Shown: piece after piece, positions 37,001 to 48,064 of the stretch
Numbering within the stretch: the stretch's first letter is position 1
Layout of the letters: each line of letters opens with the position of its first letter
Assembly (NCBI RefSeq): GCF_014529535.1
Contig: NW_023503374.1
Location: 1,488,001 to 1,552,000 of the forward strand
Source of the DNA: Bradysia coprophila
Lineage: Eukaryota > Arthropoda > Insecta > Diptera > Sciaridae
Length of the DNA stretch: 64,000 bases
Direction: 5' to 3'
Program-made: the position numbers and the translations under genes
Notes under the pieces: generated by a model
What the model saw: only the letters and a program-made list of their open reading frames with translations
Database searches by the model: none
What the model was told of the DNA's origin: nothing

Positions 37001-39055
37001 CTTGATTAGGGTTAAAACGTTTTGCGTTCTGTGTGTTTGTTTTTATCGACTCTCTAAGCCGCTATCGATAGATGTTAGAAGTTTGGAATGTCAATGTGAT
37101 TGGAAAATCGCACAAGAAATCACAGTTATGTCTGCACATGGAATGTTTATCAAATTTTCAGGCTCAGAATGAGTTGACTGGTTAAATTTTGTCAATGTTT
37201 TTGGAATGTATATATGATAGGAACTAGACTAGTCACATACGCTTTATATCGATGAAATGTTACGATTATTTTGGTGAACCTTTTTTCCCAATGTAAATCT
37301 CGATTTTTTTTTTAATTTTCGTTTTTTAAGCACAAAATTTATGAGAAAATTACTTGTAGTGTATTATAATGTTGTTAAGTATACAAATATATAAATACAC
37401 ACAGATTGAAACCACAAACATTTAGATTATAGGTATAGATGAAACGTTTAATTTGAATTTACAAAAAGTGCGAAAATAAAATATTTTTTTATTTATTTAA
37501 TTATTCGATTAATGAACTACTTTCGAAAGATTCCCGAAATGAAAACAACCAAACCATCAAATCAAAGTGTTTAGCCCATAAGATTGTAATAATAAACGTT
37601 TGGCTTTAACATTTTTTTAATATATATATTAGCTACGCAGGTGCGAATTAACTTGTAGCATTTGGTATAAAATGAATTTTTTAAATTTTATTCTTTTGGT
37701 GTTTTAGCTTTAATTTCCCAGAAAACAGACAAAACAAAATGTTTAATTTAACAGCACACAGCTCTCTGAATGAACAAGCAATTATATAGTTTCATACGGC
37801 AACCACACCATCATTTAATAATATTGTGAAAAGAGTCTTTAATTTTGTTCCCAAAACAAACTTGATGCTGAGCCAAATATATTTTTGTGCGATAATTCAG
37901 TTTTATTTGTATCGCGCGCGCGGCAAAAAAAACTCTTGTTCTTTCTTCTCTTTATTCACCGAATTTTTAATGAAAACTACGAAACCATTCTTGGATAATC
38001 CCACGGAATTTGTTTAATATAACTGTACTAACTATGGACAAGGATATATATAACGAACGGCTATACGGCTATATGCTTCCGAATATTTTATTCGATCTTA
38101 GTTCCAATGTTTTGCTGTGTACGTTTTGCGCTGAGATGAGGCTGCGGATTACGGATTTGTTCCATTTTATGTTAACATTTTTATTTTAGATCTAACTACG
38201 GCCGCAGTATCACAAATTCATTGAATCAATTAGAGAATGTTCGTAAATTCATAAGTTCATTTTTTAATGAAAAGTTTAAGACAAAAAACCCCACCGCACA
38301 TTATTTTACTTGTTACAGATAAACCAGTGATTACCAATGTACACTCTTAAACATTTATTTTTCTTTGCATAAATAACGATAACCGACGCCAAATATTAGC
38401 CCATACCGTGGGTTGTCATTGCCAATGCTTCCTCTCTACTGAGATGATAAAATTTTCTTTGCAAAAAGGACCTCGTTCCTTTTGCAGAATATACAAATGA
38501 TTTTTTGTTGGGAAAGTAACGATAACAGCTCAACAAATGAGAGCTCAACATTTTACATGTATAGCACATTATGCGCGGTGAACGATTGCGCAACACACAT
38601 TCAGGTCTGCTTTTCATTATAAATACAAAAACAATAAATAGACGACACGAAGCTCTGGCGCGTATGTCCTTTTTAACGGCAATACTCATTCTTTTGTCAC
38701 ATACCATAACATAAGATGTTGCAAATGCTGAGTGAAAGTTTTTCGTTTAATTTTATGTGAATTTTAATACTTTCACACAGGATTTCTTCTCCTCTTTTTT
38801 TAACAACACATCGTTAAATATTATGGATGAAAATTGAATGAGATAAGGGTTGTTAATGTTATACGGCATTTTTATGAACAGAACATCGAACATGCCTTCA
38901 CATATTTTTTGTTCTCGTTCGCTTGTAAGCATTCGAAAGTATCGTCTGGTTTTCGTTGGTATTTTTTTTGTTTCGCAAATAACGTAAGCGGAGAAACTAT
39001 GTACAGTCGCATTTATTTCGAATATTCTGGCTGTGGTATGGCTAACTAAGCCAAT

Positions 39056-39470
39056 TTGTATTCAAATCACATCCGTCCAGAAAACATTAGTTTAACCCTT
39101 TTCAGTAATTTACAAAAAAATGATTTTGTTATCCTGAATTTTTTGTATTCGTTAATAATTCAGGAGAAAATTTTCATACTGACGAGTATAGCCCGATCCG
39201 AAAGGGATGACTGTATTCCCACTTGTCAAAATAAAAATTTGGAAGAACGTCTACTGTGCTTTAAGCAATGTAAACCAACGCTTATTTTACATGAGCAAAT
39301 GGTCTACTATACGTAAAGTTCATGTTCAAAAAGACTATCCACACAGATTGCGATTAATCTTTATTTGACTAATCGCACAAAGTGCAAATAAAGACATAAA
39401 GACTAATGGAACTTAGAGCGTCTTTATTTCAATTAAAGTATAGACCAGTTATGGTCTATTCACACAAACC
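39056..39470. other. No gene seen; AT-rich
   Basis: Short open frames here lack splice context and family resemblance. The right part grades into repeats with the words GACTAATCGCACAAAGTGCA that recur near 40060-40100. Confidence 0.35.
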
Positions 39471-39550
39471 GGAGGACATAGCGATATCATATAAACAAAC
39501 TCACCTCTCATGAGAGGTGAGTTTCTTTATATGAAATCGCTATGTCCTCC
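39471..39550. repeat. 80-bp near-perfect hairpin
   Basis: GGAGGACATAGCGATATCAT is mirrored by ATGAAATCGCTATGTCCTCC around the centre TCTCATGAGA. The right flank (CATACAAAGTTTGACATTCG) is shared with about 2050-2080, where the left half is missing. Confidence 0.85.
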
Positions 39551-39689
39551 GCTCCATACAAAGTTTGACATTCGACCATATCTTTTGTTGACGTTATTGC
39601 TTTATTTCACTATTCTCACCTTTTTACTAGACTGAGAAGCTTGTTATGACGTAATTAATGGAGGTAGCATTGATTTAAATCATTAAAAT

Positions 39690-39980
39690 GCTACCGGTAA
39701 CTTTTCGTATTATGTTTTAACATTTTGTAAAGCGAAACATCACGGTCTTCTACAAACACTTTGTAAACGGTGAAATGACCCTTTTCTACAAACATTTTGT
39801 AAAAGAAAGCATCACTCTCTTCTGAGACAAAGACAAAGACTTTGTAAAAGGAAGCATGTCTCACTTCTCCGAGCACTTTGTAGAGACAGTAATGCGTCCT
39901 TTTACACAACGTTTGTTGAAGAGGGTGATTATGTCAAAACATAATACGAAACATTACCGGTTACTTTTTAATGATTTATT
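39690..39980. repeat. Inverted-end element with degenerate 45-bp internal repeats
   Basis: CTACCGGTAACTTTTCGTAT and TATGTTTTAACAT at the left are mirrored by ATGTCAAAACATAATACGAA and ACCGGTTACTTTTTA at the right. Between them, variants of CTACAAACACTTTGTAAA recur about every 45 bp. One frame reads through as a repetitive YKVFVE-type peptide, which is an artefact of the repeat. Confidence 0.6.
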
Positions 39981-40936
39981 ACGTCATCAAAAGCTTTTCA
40001 TTCTAGTAGAGAAGTGCGATTAGTGAAATAGAGACCAATGACACTTTATGCGAATAGTCAAATCAAGACTGCTCGCACAAAGTACGAATAGTGAAATAAA
40101 GACTAATCGAACTGTGCTCAGAAATCTCCACTTTTGGTTCGTGTGACATCGAGAGTTTTGGTTCGAACAAAGTGGTTCTGGTTGCAACAAGTATCAATAT
40201 AATGTTTCTGATGTAGCAGGAGGTATATTGGGTGTTCTCTCACACTTTACTACACGAAATACTTTTAAGTACTCAGATAGACATGGTAAAAACTGAAAAT
40301 TTACTTTTTACATCAACCCTTCTTTCATTGTCATAATAAATCACAAATATTGAAATTTATATTCCAAATATATCAAAGTCACAATCTGGAAAGATATATT
40401 TTTTTGTTCAAAAGGAAATGCTCAAAATGTGTCCTCATAACGTCATAAATCCGCAGTTTATTTTTCAAAATATTAAAACGGGAAGACCATTATATTCATT
40501 CCATCTAGAATATATAGCAGCATGAACGAGAAATAGCTCGGCAAGTATCATACACTTAATAAGTAATATAAATAAGTATAAAAAGAGAGAGAATTTTATG
40601 TTTATATTCAACCGGAAATAGTTAACAAATTTGATAATATCAAGCCCAAAGTACGTAAATCTTAAAGATACAATTTGGAGATAAGTAAGTACCACGTTTA
40701 TCGTTTATTACCATCACGATAAATGTAAAAATAAAAGATTGAGATCGGATAAAACAATTTCCTTGCCACCAAAGATGCGGTCGAATCCTTTAGGTATAGT
40801 AAAAGAAAAATGGTTAAAGACAATACAATCATCAAATTCACAGAAAAATTTTATGAAAGAAATTAATAGATGATTAAGTTCTTTGCTTGAAATTTGAGCG
40901 TTAGCAACAAATTACCACATAAGTATGTATTATAGT

Positions 40937-41794
40937 ATCGCCCAAAACCACAGTGGAAGTGTGACGCAAGTCCTGTTATCCAGTTACAAGAGACCTGATA
41001 TCGGTGTAGAGATGAGCGGGTTGCCCGAAATGTCGGGCTGCAGGGGGCCCGAGCCCGAACCCGCGGGCACGGGCATTTCCTTAATAATTTGATAACGGGC
41101 GCCTAACCGATGCCCGTTAAAAGCCCGGTTCATGTTTTCAGAAAATTTTAGATCAAATTTAATGTGAGAAAATAAAAGTTAATATGATAATTTCTAGCAT
41201 GTATTGAAATGGGCTTACGAAATTAATGGGCACGGGCACGGGCTTATCGAAAATCTGCGGGCACTGGCACGGGCTCTAAAATTGAAATTTACGGGTAACG
41301 GGCGCCGCGGGCAAAAAAATTAGGTATGCCCGCTCATCTCTATATCGGTGTATGTGACGCTTACAGATTCGACACGCAAAAAGATATGCGTCATAAATGG
41401 CAGCTGATGAGGAAAGGACGCGAAAGTTTAATCAACAGAAATTTTACCCGAAAAAGTTTAGAAAGAAAATTATGACAAAAAAATTTGCGTCAAAAAGTAG
41501 AATCATCTTTCTTCCGTTTGAATTCCATTCTTTAAAGCAATATATTTCACAATTTTAAGAATTTTCCTTCCTCAACATCTGCCACTTGTTAACGAAATTT
41601 TTTTTAGTTATAATTTTCTTTCTAAAATTTTTATTGATGAAACTTTCGCGTACTTTCCTCATCATCTGCCATTTGTGACGCATATCTTTTTGCGTGTCGA
41701 ATCTGTAAGCGTCACCTACACCGATTTCAGTTCTTTTGTGAGTGGATAACAGGACTTGCGTCACACTTCCATTGTAAGTGGTTTTAGGCGATAT
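40937..41794. mobile_element. Foldback element of the GTGACGCAAGTC family, host of a nested MITE
   Basis: The left arm has ATCGCCCAAAACCAC, then GGAAGTGTGACGCAAGTCCT and, after the nested element, GACACGCAAAAAGATATGCG. The right arm has AGGACTTGCGTCACACTTCC, then GTGGTTTTAGGCGAT, with CGCATATCTTTTTGCGTGTC inside. Arms exceed 150 bp. Partial relatives lie at about 17660-17860, 42010-42060 and 42690-43000. Non-coding. Confidence 0.75.
41007..41342. mobile_element. hAT-like MITE rich in CGGGCACGGGC, 8-bp target duplication
   Basis: The element begins TAGAGATGAGCGGG and ends CCCGCTCATCTCTA, and is flanked by the perfect direct repeat TATCGGTG (40999-41006 and 41343-41350). Its interior is unusually GC-rich at both ends, with repeated CGGGCACGGGCA words around an AT-rich core. 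It sits inside the left arm of the foldback 40937-41794, so it is younger. Confidence 0.88.
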
Positions 41795-42689
41795 CAGTTC
41801 GTTTGTAAGTTGTGTTTTTTCAGAATTTCGTCGTAGACAATAGACAATTATATTGTGCAGTTTCAATGAAATATTTTTCTTACAAAACTATATAACTTTC
41901 ATTTTGATCAGAACCTTCCAGCTTCCATTTGACAAAATTCAAAAATTTATCGTAATTCAAAAAATTACCGAAGTTCGAAAATTCGAAAATTTGACAGCAA
42001 TTACAGCTATATCAGTTGTTTTTGAAGTATGCCCAGGGACCTGCGTCACTTTTACTCATTGAGTGTTTTTGACTGATTTAAAGGTCCTAAAAATGTGACT
42101 TGATTTTAAGTTGGACCAATTTACAATTAGTTGGCAGAAAATAATAAATTTGTTGTCCGTTCACACGTACTAAAAAAAGTACTTGTCGAAATATCATAGA
42201 AGAACAATAGAAAAGTGTAAACATAAACAACAACATTTGTGTATAGATGTGTCACAATTTGCATAGTTTTTTTGAAATGTCAACGAGAATTTTCGTTTCC
42301 ACTTTGGCGTGTTATTCGTCATAGGCAAATGCCCTTACCCGCCTGGTTCAAAGTTTTTCTGTTGTTCTTCCTCCTCACTATCATAATTTGAATCTATTCG
42401 AAATAACCAGTCGATACAGCATAATAATGTAAATTGGTTTTCCTAACAAATCTATTTTGAATGTTATACATTTGTTTGCTTTGAGTCACACGACCTTTAA
42501 GTCCAATTCCATTGTTGTAACCTATACACTTTTCGGATCATATTACCCATTGTATTTATTCAAATAAAACAGGCATAATGCCTTTGCGGAAAAATGAAAG
42601 TGGATTGAGGAGAGTGTAATTTAAGGAAAATTCAGCACTGTTTAACAAAATATAGAATTTCATTGAACAATTCCTCTTTTATAAAAAAT

Positions 42690-43000
42690 TTTGCGTCACA
42701 AGTGGCAGATGTTGAGGAAAGTACTTTTAAGAATTTTTTTAAAATAGGCAAGAATACGTCCTAATACGTCCGAATCATCTGCCACTTTGTGACGCAAAAT
42801 TTTTTTTGGTAAAATTTTGTTTCTAGAATTTCTTTGGTCAAATTTTTGCTGTTACAGTTTTTGCGTACAAGCGGAGAATGCGTCACCTCCAGCGATATCA
42901 GTTGTTTTGGAAGTATGCACAGGGACTTGCGTCACTTTTACTCTTTTGAGTGTTTTTGACTGATCAGAAAACCAGAAAAAATTCTTTTTGGGAATTACTT
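42690..43000. repeat. Degenerate relative of the GTGACGCAAGTC foldback family
   Basis: GCGTCACAAGTGGCAGATG is mirrored by CATCTGCCACTTTGTGACGC about 75 bp on. CTCCAGCGATATCAGTTGTT and GGGACTTGCGTCACTTTTAC follow, in the same order as in 40937-41794 and 17660-17880. Confidence 0.55.
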
Positions 43001-43248
43001 CCAGGTCATAGGGACGATATCGCCCATCTACCAACTTGACCTCATGAATTTAATACCTCGTCGATTGAAAACAAATTTTTGGAAGTCGTAAGACGTATTT
43101 TCTCACGTAGGTCAATTATACAATTATATTTGCATGATTTGGTGTGTACTGAAGGACAACTTTCACATCCAGTGATAATGCACATAATTTTAGAATTTAG
43201 AATTTAGCGTCAAGAGAGTGTGTTTATAATGATCTTTTTATTACTCAC

Positions 43249-43395
43249 CCTTGTTCGACCTAATAATAAAGCGTCCATCGTCGAGATTTCTCCCTCCGGA
43301 TTGCCATTGCTTTGACCTGCATTCGATGCACTTATCACAGATATTGGATCTGTTGGCATACTAGGCCGTTCACCCAAATCACCGGCCATCATCAT
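43249..43395 (-). CDS. Candidate alternative first coding exon (A) of the DPP-like gene
   Basis: On the minus strand three consecutive ATG codons after an A-rich leader open 49 codons, beginning MMMAGDLGERPSMPTDPISV and ending DALLLGRTR at a GTGAGT donor in phase 0. The exon is polar, without signal peptide or membrane segment, as expected for a cytoplasmic amino-terminal tail. Strand, phase and the lack of any other downstream gene on this strand before 23.9 kb make the DPP-like gene the simplest partner, with about 21 kb to exon 2 at 22017. I do not recognise the peptide itself. It might belong to a gene whose other exons I missed. Confidence 0.5.
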
Positions 43396-44749
43396 TTTTA
43401 ATTTTTTTTTTTGATTTAGAAAACAAAAAGAAAATTTTCCGAAAATATTGTTTCCTCTCTTTTCTTGTTTCGTAATATTGTGTGGTGGCAATATGTTACC
43501 AGCTAAAACTTAGTGATTTCCAATTCATACTGACCATTTGTATGGCTTTTGTTTTAGAAGAGTATGTAACACATTTAAATAAAATTTAAATTCAATTAGT
43601 GAATGTCACACTTTCGATGTAATTTTCGTCATCTTCCGCAAGTGAAAGTGGGTTTACCATCATCAACCGACAGAATTTCAAACGAAATAATCCAAAGACA
43701 ACCCGAACAATTTTTACGCGATAACAACAAACATTAGAAGACATAAAAATTTCATTAATTTTGTTATAATAAACTGTATAAATATCACCGACCGATACAC
43801 AGACACATGCCGAACACGACACCGTATAACTTTGTTTACATTTCGACAAACTTTTCCAGAGCTTAAGTTTTCCTTTTACATACACTTGTTGTTACACACA
43901 CGACACTCTCAACGTAGCAATGATCCTCCTTCACCACATCTGCCTCGCACAAGTGGTCATTGTATGATGACTTCTTGTGACTTACTATCCATGCAACAAT
44001 CATTGTATAATAGGATTTACTCCGATATATGGAAGAGAACACAAAGTACTGATACGAAAATAAATAACCGAGGTGTGTGTGCGCTCCACCAACTACACAG
44101 GTAAACCGGCATTCCGTAATAATTAAAAAGAAACTCACGTGAATCGACTAAGTACATCGCATTAAAAAAAAAGAGCGAAACTATATTGAAGTTAATGGAA
44201 AATAAATTCAACGTTTGAGAGATTTGGAGAGGTTAAAATTGTATGTCAAAAAAAGATTAGAAAATTGACAGAAGGCAGTTCCATTACGGAGTGAATGGTT
44301 CAAAGAGGCAAAATTTGAATATAAAGACAAAACAAAACAAAAATTCACGCTATGGTCTTTTGAGATAGGGTCGAATTTAGGTTCCAAGCATTGAAGTAGC
44401 ATAAAATTGTCCACTATTGCAATTAAAAATCACGTCGAAAAACCGTCATCCATCGATGGCGTTAACTGCATTTGTTGTTCTATTTTGTAAAATGGATCCT
44501 AAGCAAATTTTTAAAGAATAATCTTAACTAAAACAAGCTAATTTATTTGAAAATGTAATTTCGACAATATGTTGAGAATAATCGGACTTAAACGCTTGGT
44601 ACCTTGATGATGGTACAATAGGAGACAACTTCGAAAGCGTAATGGAAGACATAGACAAAGTTTTGGATTTTCGTGAAATCTGGCCTTTCTTTAAATCCAT
44701 CAAAATGCGAGGTTCTTTTCATTAATGCGACCACGAACAAAGAGATTCA
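43396..44749. other. No gene seen; probable promoter side of exon A
   Basis: AT-rich DNA 5' of candidate exon A. Short open frames on both strands show no family resemblance. No TATA or initiator could be assigned with confidence. Confidence 0.35.
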
Positions 44750-44824
44750 ATGAATGAATGAATACATTTATTTAGCATTGCTTTTATAACATTCGTTTTT
44801 TACAAGTTTCACAATTTTATACCT

Positions 44825-44839
44825 GTATAAAATTTCCAT
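44825..44839. repeat. Target-site duplication, left, of the intact RTE element
   Basis: GTATAAAATTTCCAT, repeated exactly at 47882-47896. Confidence 0.9.
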
Positions 44840-47800
44840 CTGATTGCAACGAAAGAGAGAGAAAAAAGCGAAAGCGGAGCACGGCCTCATTCGGATTGCT
44901 CGAGGCTTTCGGCAACGACCCGGAAACGTTTAAAGGACATGAGAATTGGATCCTGGAATGTAAGATGTCAGACTTACAGACCGGGAGGATTAATGAAACT
45001 GACAAATGAACTCAAGAAGGCCAAAATCGACGTTGCAGCTATCCAAGAGAGCGGTTACAACCAAAATGCACAAATTTCCCGCTTCAATGGCTACACAACA
45101 TTTCATAGCAGCAACAGTCGTGACCATGTACTAGGTACTGCCTTCCTGGTAGCCACGAAGAAGGAACACCTGGTTCTGGACTTCCGAAAGGTCAGCGAGC
45201 GATTATGCGTGTTACGTCTGAAAGGCCGTTTTAAGAACTACTCCATGATAAACGTACACGCACCTCATAATGAATCGGCGGAAGAAGTCAAGGACGATTA
45301 TTATGAAGCGTTTGCAAGAGTCTACGATGAACTACCGGCACACGATATTAAAATCGTGATTGGAGATTTCAACGCCAAAGTAGGCAAAGAGGAAGTGTTC
45401 AGACCAACAATCGGAAAGTACAGCCTGCACAACATTACAAATGAGAACGGCCAGCGAATGATTTTCTTCGCTGCTGAAAGGAACCTGATTGTGAAAAGTA
45501 CTTTCCACCAACATAAAAACAGGCACCTGGCTACCTGGAAACACCCCAACGACAATTTGCCAGCAAATCAGATCGACCACCTTCTGATTAGCGGGCGACA
45601 CCTCACAGACGTCAAATCATGTTGGAGAGCAAACGTCGACTCCGATCACTATCTTGTTGTGTCAACACTGAGAGCACATCTTGCCCGGTTTCATAATGGC
45701 CTGAGTGAAGCTGTGAGGCGATTTGCGGTGGGCAAACTTAAGGATACACAGATAGCGAAGACGTTTGCAGATAACATCAGCACAAAGCTTCAGCAATTAC
45801 GACAAGCTCAACCAGACGATACCCCTCCCGACTGGCAATCGGTGAGCGCGGTCATCAAACAAGAAGCAACCGACACCTTAGGTTATCAGAGGCCTAACGA
45901 TTTCAAGACCTGGTTTGACGCGGAATGTGCTGATGCGACGGAACAAAAAAATGCTGCACACATAGAGAAGGAAACTGCGAGAACAAGAGAGCAAAAAGCG
46001 GCGGCGGGTGAGCGCTACAAGGAACTTAGGAGGATTGAAAAACGTCTGCACCGGCGTAAAAAAAAGGAGCTTGAAGAAAGGACGCTTCTTCACCTCGAAC
46101 AACTTCGTAGCGCGAACGAGTCCCGAAAGTTCTACAAACAGATCAACCACCAGCGTAAGGGCTTCAATTCCCGAATGACCATTTGCAGATCAGCGACCGG
46201 CGCGTTGCTGCCAGCCAAACATGATGTCCTGGAGCGATTCAAGGATCATTTCAATGTGCTATATAACGGGGATGTTGAAGACGACGCTACCATGGATGAT
46301 TCTTTTCTCAACGACGACGGTCGTAGTGTGGATGCACCAACGTTGGAGGAAGTATCAGCAGCAATATCCTCACTCAAGAACAACAAAGCTTCCGGTCCGG
46401 ACAATATACCAGCGGAACTGCTGAAAATGGGTGGTGAGGAATTGTGTAAAGTGATATACGATTTAGTCTTGCGAATATGGAACAACGAATCGTTGCCTGA
46501 CCAGTGGCTAGAGGGCGCCATTATACCTCTGCACAAGAAAGGCGACAAAACGATTTGCGAAAACTACCGCGGAATTGCTTTGCTTAACACGGCGTACAAG
46601 GTTTTTGCACGAGTGCTACTCGGTAGATTAAATCCACGAGCTGAGAATGTCATAGGGGAGTATCAGGGCGGATTCAGACGAGATCGCTCAACAACCGACC
46701 AAATTTTCAACCTTCGTCTGATTCTGCAAAAAGGCAGAGAATTTCGAGTCCGGACGTACCATCTTTTCATCGACTTCAAGCAAGCCTACGATAGGACCAA
46801 GCGTAGAGAGCTGTATATGGCGATGAAGGAGCTGGGCTTCGAAACAAAATTGATTCGTCTTGTGAAAGCGACATTGGAAGGCACCAGATGTCGTGTCAAG
46901 GTGCAAAATGACATGTCCGATGTTTTTGCTGTTATGGAAGGGCTAAAGCAGGGCGACGCACTGTCATGCCTGCTCTTCAATTTGGCTTTGGAAATTGCGA
47001 TGAGGCGTGCTGGTATCCAAACCAACAAAACACTGGCGAATGGAACAGTCCAAATCCTGGACTTTGCGGATGACTTGGACATCGCCAGCCGCACACATGC
47101 AGCAGCAGTGGACACTTTCACAAATCTGAAAATCCAAGCGGAAAGAATGGGTTTGATGATAAACGAATCAAAAAAAAAGTACATGAAGGCCGAGCCCGAT
47201 TCGGTAGCCAATCAACAAGGAGACGTGATGAGCATTGATGAGTTGAACCTCGAGGTAGTCGACGAATTCATCTATCTTGGTGCGCTGATTCGATCTGATG
47301 GCGACAACACGCCGGAGATACAAAGGCGAATCATGGCGGCAAGCAGGTGCTGTTACGGGCTAATGAAACATTTACGATCAAAGTTGGTATCAAAGAAAAC
47401 GAAGTGCCAAGTTTACAAAACGCTTATTCGCCCGGTTCTAATCTACGGATGCGAGTCTTGGACGGTGAAGAAAAGCGATGAACAGTTGCTCCTAACGTTC
47501 GAGCGTAAAGTTCTCCGTACCATTTTTGGAGCAATGCGCGAAGGTGAAAGGTGGCGGCGACGGTACAACTTTGAACTGAAACGTGATTTTGGTGAGCCGG
47601 ATATTGTGGCAGTGGTGAAAGTCCAACGGTTGAGGTGGGCGGGGCATCTAGCACGCATGGATATGAACAGAGCTCCCTCGATGTTATTCCGAAACGATCC
47701 AGAAGGGCGACGAGGAAAAGGTCGTCCAAAGATGAGATGGATAGATGGCGTCGAATTAGATCTACGGACGCTGGGAATAAGAAGTTGGCGAAGTGTAGCA

Positions 47801-47881
47801 GGGGACAGGGTTCGCTGGAACCGGATTCTCGATCAGGCCAAGGCCCACAAGTGGCTGTAGCGCCGGAGAAGTAAGAAGTAA
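44840..47881 (+). mobile_element. Full-length RTE-type non-LTR retrotransposon
   Basis: The 3042-bp insert is bounded by a perfect 15-bp target-site duplication. It has a 99-bp 5' UTR, one long ORF (44939-47860) and a 21-bp 3' end finishing in GAAGTAAGAAGTAAGTA, the short tandem-repeat tail typical of RTE elements in place of poly(A). No truncation, stop or frameshift was seen, so it is likely young and may be mobilisation-competent. Confidence 0.9.
44939..47860 (+). CDS. RTE endonuclease-reverse transcriptase, 973 aa, intact
   Basis: One open frame encodes an apurinic-like endonuclease followed by a reverse transcriptase, the enzymes that nick the target and copy the element's RNA in place. 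Endonuclease landmarks: GSWNVR at the start, the metal-binding Glu in AAIQESG, IVIGDFNAKVGKE, QIDHLLIS and SDHYLVVST, within about residues 1-235. Reverse-transcriptase landmarks: ASGPDNIPAELL, PLHKKGDKTICENYRGIAL, GGFRRDRSTTDQIF, LFIDFKQAYDR, GLKQGDALSCLLF and the catalytic FADD at 709-712, then YLGALIRSDG. The C-terminus has WAGHLARM and GRPKMRW, as in RTE proteins often annotated craniofacial development protein 2-like. The start ATG follows a 99-bp leader; an earlier in-frame ATG was not seen. Confidence 0.95.
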   Translation: MRIGSWNVRCQTYRPGGLMKLTNELKKAKIDVAAIQESGYNQNAQISRFNGYTTFHSSNSRDHVLGTAFLVATKKEHLVLDFRKVSERLCVLRLKGRFKNYSMINVHAPHNESAEEVKDDYYEAFARVYDELPAHDIKIVIGDFNAKVGKEEVFRPTIGKYSLHNITNENGQRMIFFAAERNLIVKSTFHQHKNRHLATWKHPNDNLPANQIDHLLISGRHLTDVKSCWRANVDSDHYLVVSTLRAHLARFHNGLSEAVRRFAVGKLKDTQIAKTFADNISTKLQQLRQAQPDDTPPDWQSVSAVIKQEATDTLGYQRPNDFKTWFDAECADATEQKNAAHIEKETARTREQKAAAGERYKELRRIEKRLHRRKKKELEERTLLHLEQLRSANESRKFYKQINHQRKGFNSRMTICRSATGALLPAKHDVLERFKDHFNVLYNGDVEDDATMDDSFLNDDGRSVDAPTLEEVSAAISSLKNNKASGPDNIPAELLKMGGEELCKVIYDLVLRIWNNESLPDQWLEGAIIPLHKKGDKTICENYRGIALLNTAYKVFARVLLGRLNPRAENVIGEYQGGFRRDRSTTDQIFNLRLILQKGREFRVRTYHLFIDFKQAYDRTKRRELYMAMKELGFETKLIRLVKATLEGTRCRVKVQNDMSDVFAVMEGLKQGDALSCLLFNLALEIAMRRAGIQTNKTLANGTVQILDFADDLDIASRTHAAAVDTFTNLKIQAERMGLMINESKKKYMKAEPDSVANQQGDVMSIDELNLEVVDEFIYLGALIRSDGDNTPEIQRRIMAASRCCYGLMKHLRSKLVSKKTKCQVYKTLIRPVLIYGCESWTVKKSDEQLLLTFERKVLRTIFGAMREGERWRRRYNFELKRDFGEPDIVAVVKVQRLRWAGHLARMDMNRAPSMLFRNDPEGRRGKGRPKMRWIDGVELDLRTLGIRSWRSVAGDRVRWNRILDQAKAHKWL

Positions 47882-47896
47882 GTATAAAATTTCCAT
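47882..47896. repeat. Target-site duplication, right, of the intact RTE element
   Basis: Exact copy of 44825-44839. Confidence 0.9.
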
Positions 47897-48064
47897 TCTT
47901 TATTAACCTCTCACAACCCCATTATCGTCATTTAACAAACGTTCTCGTCAATCCACCAAAATTCTTTGACATAACCTTTGACTAGTTCCTTAAACTCACC
48001 CAGACTCCTCGCATCTTTTAATTTCACTGGCAATTCATTAAACTGTTTGTTTAAGACCTTTGTG

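Noticed and set aside
39691-39909. Open frame with repeated YKVFVE peptides
   Set aside because: It is produced by degenerate 45-bp tandem repeats inside an inverted-repeat element, not by a gene.
45322-47729. Several antisense open frames within the intact RTE element
   Set aside because: They mirror the codon structure of the 973-aa ORF on the other strand.
47978-48064. Amino-terminal extension of the RT-RNase H fragment
   Set aside because: The first 87 bp belong to the older antisense LINE and the target duplication. The true element begins at 48065 and has no start codon.
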